A program made the position numbers and the translations under genes. A DNA stretch of 64,000 bases from JAUVZL01 sp965603515 (lineage in GTDB: Bacteria > Hydrothermota > Tepidihabitantia > SM23-42). The stretch's first letter is position 1; every line of letters starts with the position of its first letter. Location: contig CBFDDH010000005.1 in assembly GCA_965603515.1 (NCBI GenBank), forward strand, positions 1 through 64,000, given 5' to 3'. Below, piece after piece: positions 62,095-64,000 of this stretch. Under the pieces are notes generated by a model. It ran no database searches. It was not told the DNA's origin and worked only from the letters and a program-made list of their open reading frames with translations.

Positions 62095-62927
62095 TCTCGA
62101 CGTCCAGTTATCCTTATTGCAATAATATTTAAGGTTATTATAATAATGAAAAGAAAAGCACCGCAGGCAAAAAGTGCGGCGCGGTGATCACCGGTTGCAT
62201 AACCTAATTCCAAAGCGATCGTCGAAGTCAGAGTACGAACTGAATCCAATATTGAATGAGGTATTTTTAGTGCATTACCAGCGATCATAATCACCGCCAT
62301 AGTCTCACCGATCGCTCGACCCATACCAAGGATAATACCGGCTACGATACCTGAACGAGCCGCTGGTATAAGCAGCTTAACTACGGTCTGCCATTTGGTT
62401 GCGCCTAATGCATAAGACCCCTCACGATAGGTATTGGGCACCGCAATTAGTGAATCATAGGATATACTGACGATAGTCGGCAAGATCATTATGCCTAAAA
62501 TAATACTCGAAGCCAGCACTGAAAACCCTGGTCCTCCAAAATGAGTGCGAATAAACGGCACCAGGATAACAATGCCTATAAAACCATAGACCACTGAAGG
62601 AATACCAGCTAATAGTTCAATGATCGGCTTTAATGTCTTTTGAACCATCTTTGAGGAGAATTCAGCGAGATATATTGCGCAGGCAAGGCCAAAAGGAATA
62701 CCAACGATCAGGGCACCGATCGTGACCATTAAGGACCCGATAATCATCGATAAAATACCAAATTGACCTCTGGTTGGCGACCAGTGCATTGAGAAGAAAT
62801 TACCCAATCCAATCTTGAAAATCAACGGAATACCCTGTTGAAAAATAAAGAAGGTAATGAGAAGAAGTGAACCGATTGCAGAAAAAGCAATGAAGAGTAA
62901 GAGCTTCTCAGCGATCTTATCTTTCAT
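62091..62927 (-). CDS. pstC: Phosphate ABC transporter permease PstC
   Basis: This 278-residue six-helix permease has the loop AVPNTYREGSYALGATKWQT and GMGRAIGETMAVIMIAGN, the conserved Pst signature. It pairs with PstA in the inner membrane. It starts 3 bases after pstS ends. Confidence 0.94.
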   Translation of the reverse strand: MKDKIAEKLLLFIAFSAIGSLLLITFFIFQQGIPLIFKIGLGNFFSMHWSPTRGQFGILSMIIGSLMVTIGALIVGIPFGLACAIYLAEFSSKMVQKTLKPIIELLAGIPSVVYGFIGIVILVPFIRTHFGGPGFSVLASSIILGIMILPTIVSISYDSLIAVPNTYREGSYALGATKWQTVVKLLIPAARSGIVAGIILGMGRAIGETMAVIMIAGNALKIPHSILDSVRTLTSTIALELGYATGDHRAALFACGAFLFIIIITLNIIAIRITGRRE

Positions 62928-62930
62928 ACG

Positions 62931-63722
62931 CTAGTACTTACCTATTTCTGTAGCTGATATCAAACCATCACTTTTTAATATATCCTGACCTTTTTCAGAA
63001 AGCACAAATTCAATGAATTTCTTCACTTCACCAGTCGGTTCTTCAAGTAGTAAAAAGAGAAAAGGTCTGGTAAAACCGTATCGGCAGCTTAGCAAATTAG
63101 CAAGCGTCGGTTTATTGCCATCTATTGCCAAAGCTTTTTCCCGTTCGTCAACCAAGCCAACTGAAATGTAGCCGATCCCTTGAGGTGTTGTGGCAATTAT
63201 TTCACGGACCGCCCCGTTTGAATCCTGCACCAGACAGGCATCACTGATCGCGTGCTCACCCATAACCATATCTTCAAACGCACCTCTGGTACCTGACCCT
63301 TCTTCTCTGGTAACCGGAATAATCTCTCCACTTTCACCTCCGAGTTCTGACCAATCCTTATGGGTTCCAGCAAAGATACCCTGTATCTGTTTGATGGTCA
63401 AATCATCTATTGGATTATCTTTGTGGACGATGATCGCAATGCCATCAATTGCGATCAAAAATTCACGTAGTTCTTTTTCATCACCCTTAAGGTTTCGCGA
63501 TGAGGTGCCGATATGACAAGTATTATTAAAGGTCGCCTGAATCCCTGCAGTTGATCCGCCACCTTGAATATTTACATGGATACTCGGGTTTTCTTCTGTA
63601 AAACGTTCGGCGACTCTTTCGATGAAAGGTAGAACTGACGTAGATCCGGCAATAATGATTCCATCCTTTCTCTGGGAACAGGTTGTGAGGAAAAGCATGC
63701 AAACAATGGCGAGATAGCGCAC
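62931..63722 (-). CDS. pstS: Phosphate-binding lipoprotein PstS
   Basis: The GTG-started 263-residue protein has a lipoprotein signal (VCMLFLTTC, Cys15). The phosphate-binding motifs include IIIAGSTSVLPF, GGGSTAGIQA and TREEGSGTRGAFE, of the PstS/SphX family. It captures phosphate outside the membrane and hands it to PstCA. The start codon lies about three bases after the predicted transcription start. Confidence 0.94.
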   Translation of the reverse strand: MRYLAIVCMLFLTTCSQRKDGIIIAGSTSVLPFIERVAERFTEENPSIHVNIQGGGSTAGIQATFNNTCHIGTSSRNLKGDEKELREFLIAIDGIAIIVHKDNPIDDLTIKQIQGIFAGTHKDWSELGGESGEIIPVTREEGSGTRGAFEDMVMGEHAISDACLVQDSNGAVREIIATTPQGIGYISVGLVDEREKALAIDGNKPTLANLLSCRYGFTRPFLFLLLEEPTGEVKKFIEFVLSEKGQDILKSDGLISATEIGKY

Positions 63723-63731
63723 TGTGCGGTA

Positions 63732-63759
63732 ATTATAATCAGAATCTAACCTGCGTCAA
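63732..63759 (-). promoter_or_regulatory. Promoter of the pst operon
   Basis: On the minus strand TTGACG (63759-63754), 16 bases, TATAAT (63737-63732). Initiation is expected near 63725, three bases before the GTG at 63722, so no Shine-Dalgarno sequence is possible. No clear Pho box was found. Confidence 0.8.
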
Positions 63760-63851
63760 CTACTTTTAACATATACCACGATCTCAACAATTCACTGTTT
63801 CCCAATTACTTAATTACTGAATAACTTAACAACCAAATGCCTTGTCTTGTA

Positions 63852-63879
63852 TTGACTTCGCACACCCTGTGAATATCAT
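63852..63879 (+). promoter_or_regulatory. Promoter of uvrA
   Basis: TTGACT (63852-63857), 16 bases, TATCAT (63874-63879). Initiation near 63886 is one base before ATG 63887, another apparently leaderless start. It is divergent from the pst promoter about 90 bases away. Confidence 0.6.
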
Positions 63880-63886
63880 ATAAACC

Positions 63887-64000
63887 ATGATCAATGACAT
63901 CCGGGTCAAAGGCGCGCGCGTTCACAACCTCAAGAACATTGATATCACTGTACCACGCAATAAATTCGTTGTCATCACCGGTATTTCCGGGTCTGGCAAA
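63887..64000 (+). CDS. uvrA: Excinuclease ABC subunit UvrA (5' part)
   Basis: The frame starts MINDIRVKGARVHNLKNIDI and reaches the first Walker A, VITGISGSGK, when the window ends. These are the first 38 residues of the DNA damage recognition subunit UvrA; the family GISGSGK loop is exact. The gene is incomplete only because the sequence stops. Confidence 0.95.
   Translation, partial: MINDIRVKGARVHNLKNIDITVPRNKFVVITGISGSGK

Overview
The window is 64 kb of an AT-rich bacterial chromosome. Gene content suggests a strict anaerobe from an uncultured lineage: ferredoxin-linked 2-oxoacid oxidoreductases, heterodisulfide-reductase modules, selenocysteine use, a Pst phosphate importer and type IV pilus motors. 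Candidate phylum WOR-3 (Stahlbacteria) would fit, but this is an impression from gene content and not a placement.

Layout. (1) 1-1485, minus strand: tRNA-Ser(CGA), tadA, a GxxExxY gene inside inverted 12-bp repeats, and tRNA-Arg(ACG). (2) 1844-22007, plus strand: about 20 kb of fifteen tightly packed signalling genes behind a consensus promoter (histidine kinases, single-domain and LuxR-type response regulators, one degenerate and one intact GGDEF protein, four HD-GYP proteins). No structural or metabolic gene interrupts it. (3) 22332-26714: a sigma-54 circuit made of a Cys-rich GcvH-like protein with a -24/-12 promoter and a palindromic upstream site, an NtrC-type regulator, an archaemetzincin, and a divergent NtrB-like kinase. 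(4) 26731-27818: a REP-associated tyrosine transposase (RAYT) bounded by inverted copies of a REP repeat that recurs elsewhere in the window. (5) 27799-34109: a pilus-motor module (PilB with an N-terminal receiver, HPt protein, two pseudo-receivers, receiver, stand-alone MshEN protein, PilT). (6) 34111-42179: envelope genes (L,D-transpeptidase fused to DUF4846, a methyltransferase, an alpha-2-macroglobulin lipoprotein). (7) 42458-58913, minus: ROK kinase, a zinc-ribbon microprotein, and a 14-gene Kor/Hdr operon read from a consensus promoter at 59000-59027. (8) 59039-63722, minus: phoU-pstB-pstB-pstA-pstC-pstS, then divergent uvrA running off the end.

How it works together. The signalling island, the MshEN protein and the pilus ATPases suggest c-di-GMP control of twitching or adhesion. 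The Kor/Hdr operon looks like one large electron-transfer complex that oxidises a 2-oxoacid and passes electrons through ferredoxin, flavin and NAD(P)H.

The strongest non-routine results are these. Two hdrA genes contain an in-frame UGA at a CxxU site, each followed at the same distance by the same hairpin, so they are read here as selenoproteins. Two paralogous 36-38-residue ORFs sit directly upstream of both korA genes. Two duplicated enzyme pairs (KorAB and PstB) have lost complementary active-site motifs. Several genes end inside REP copies that supply their stop codons. Many promoters place transcription initiation at or a few bases before the start codon, implying leaderless mRNAs.
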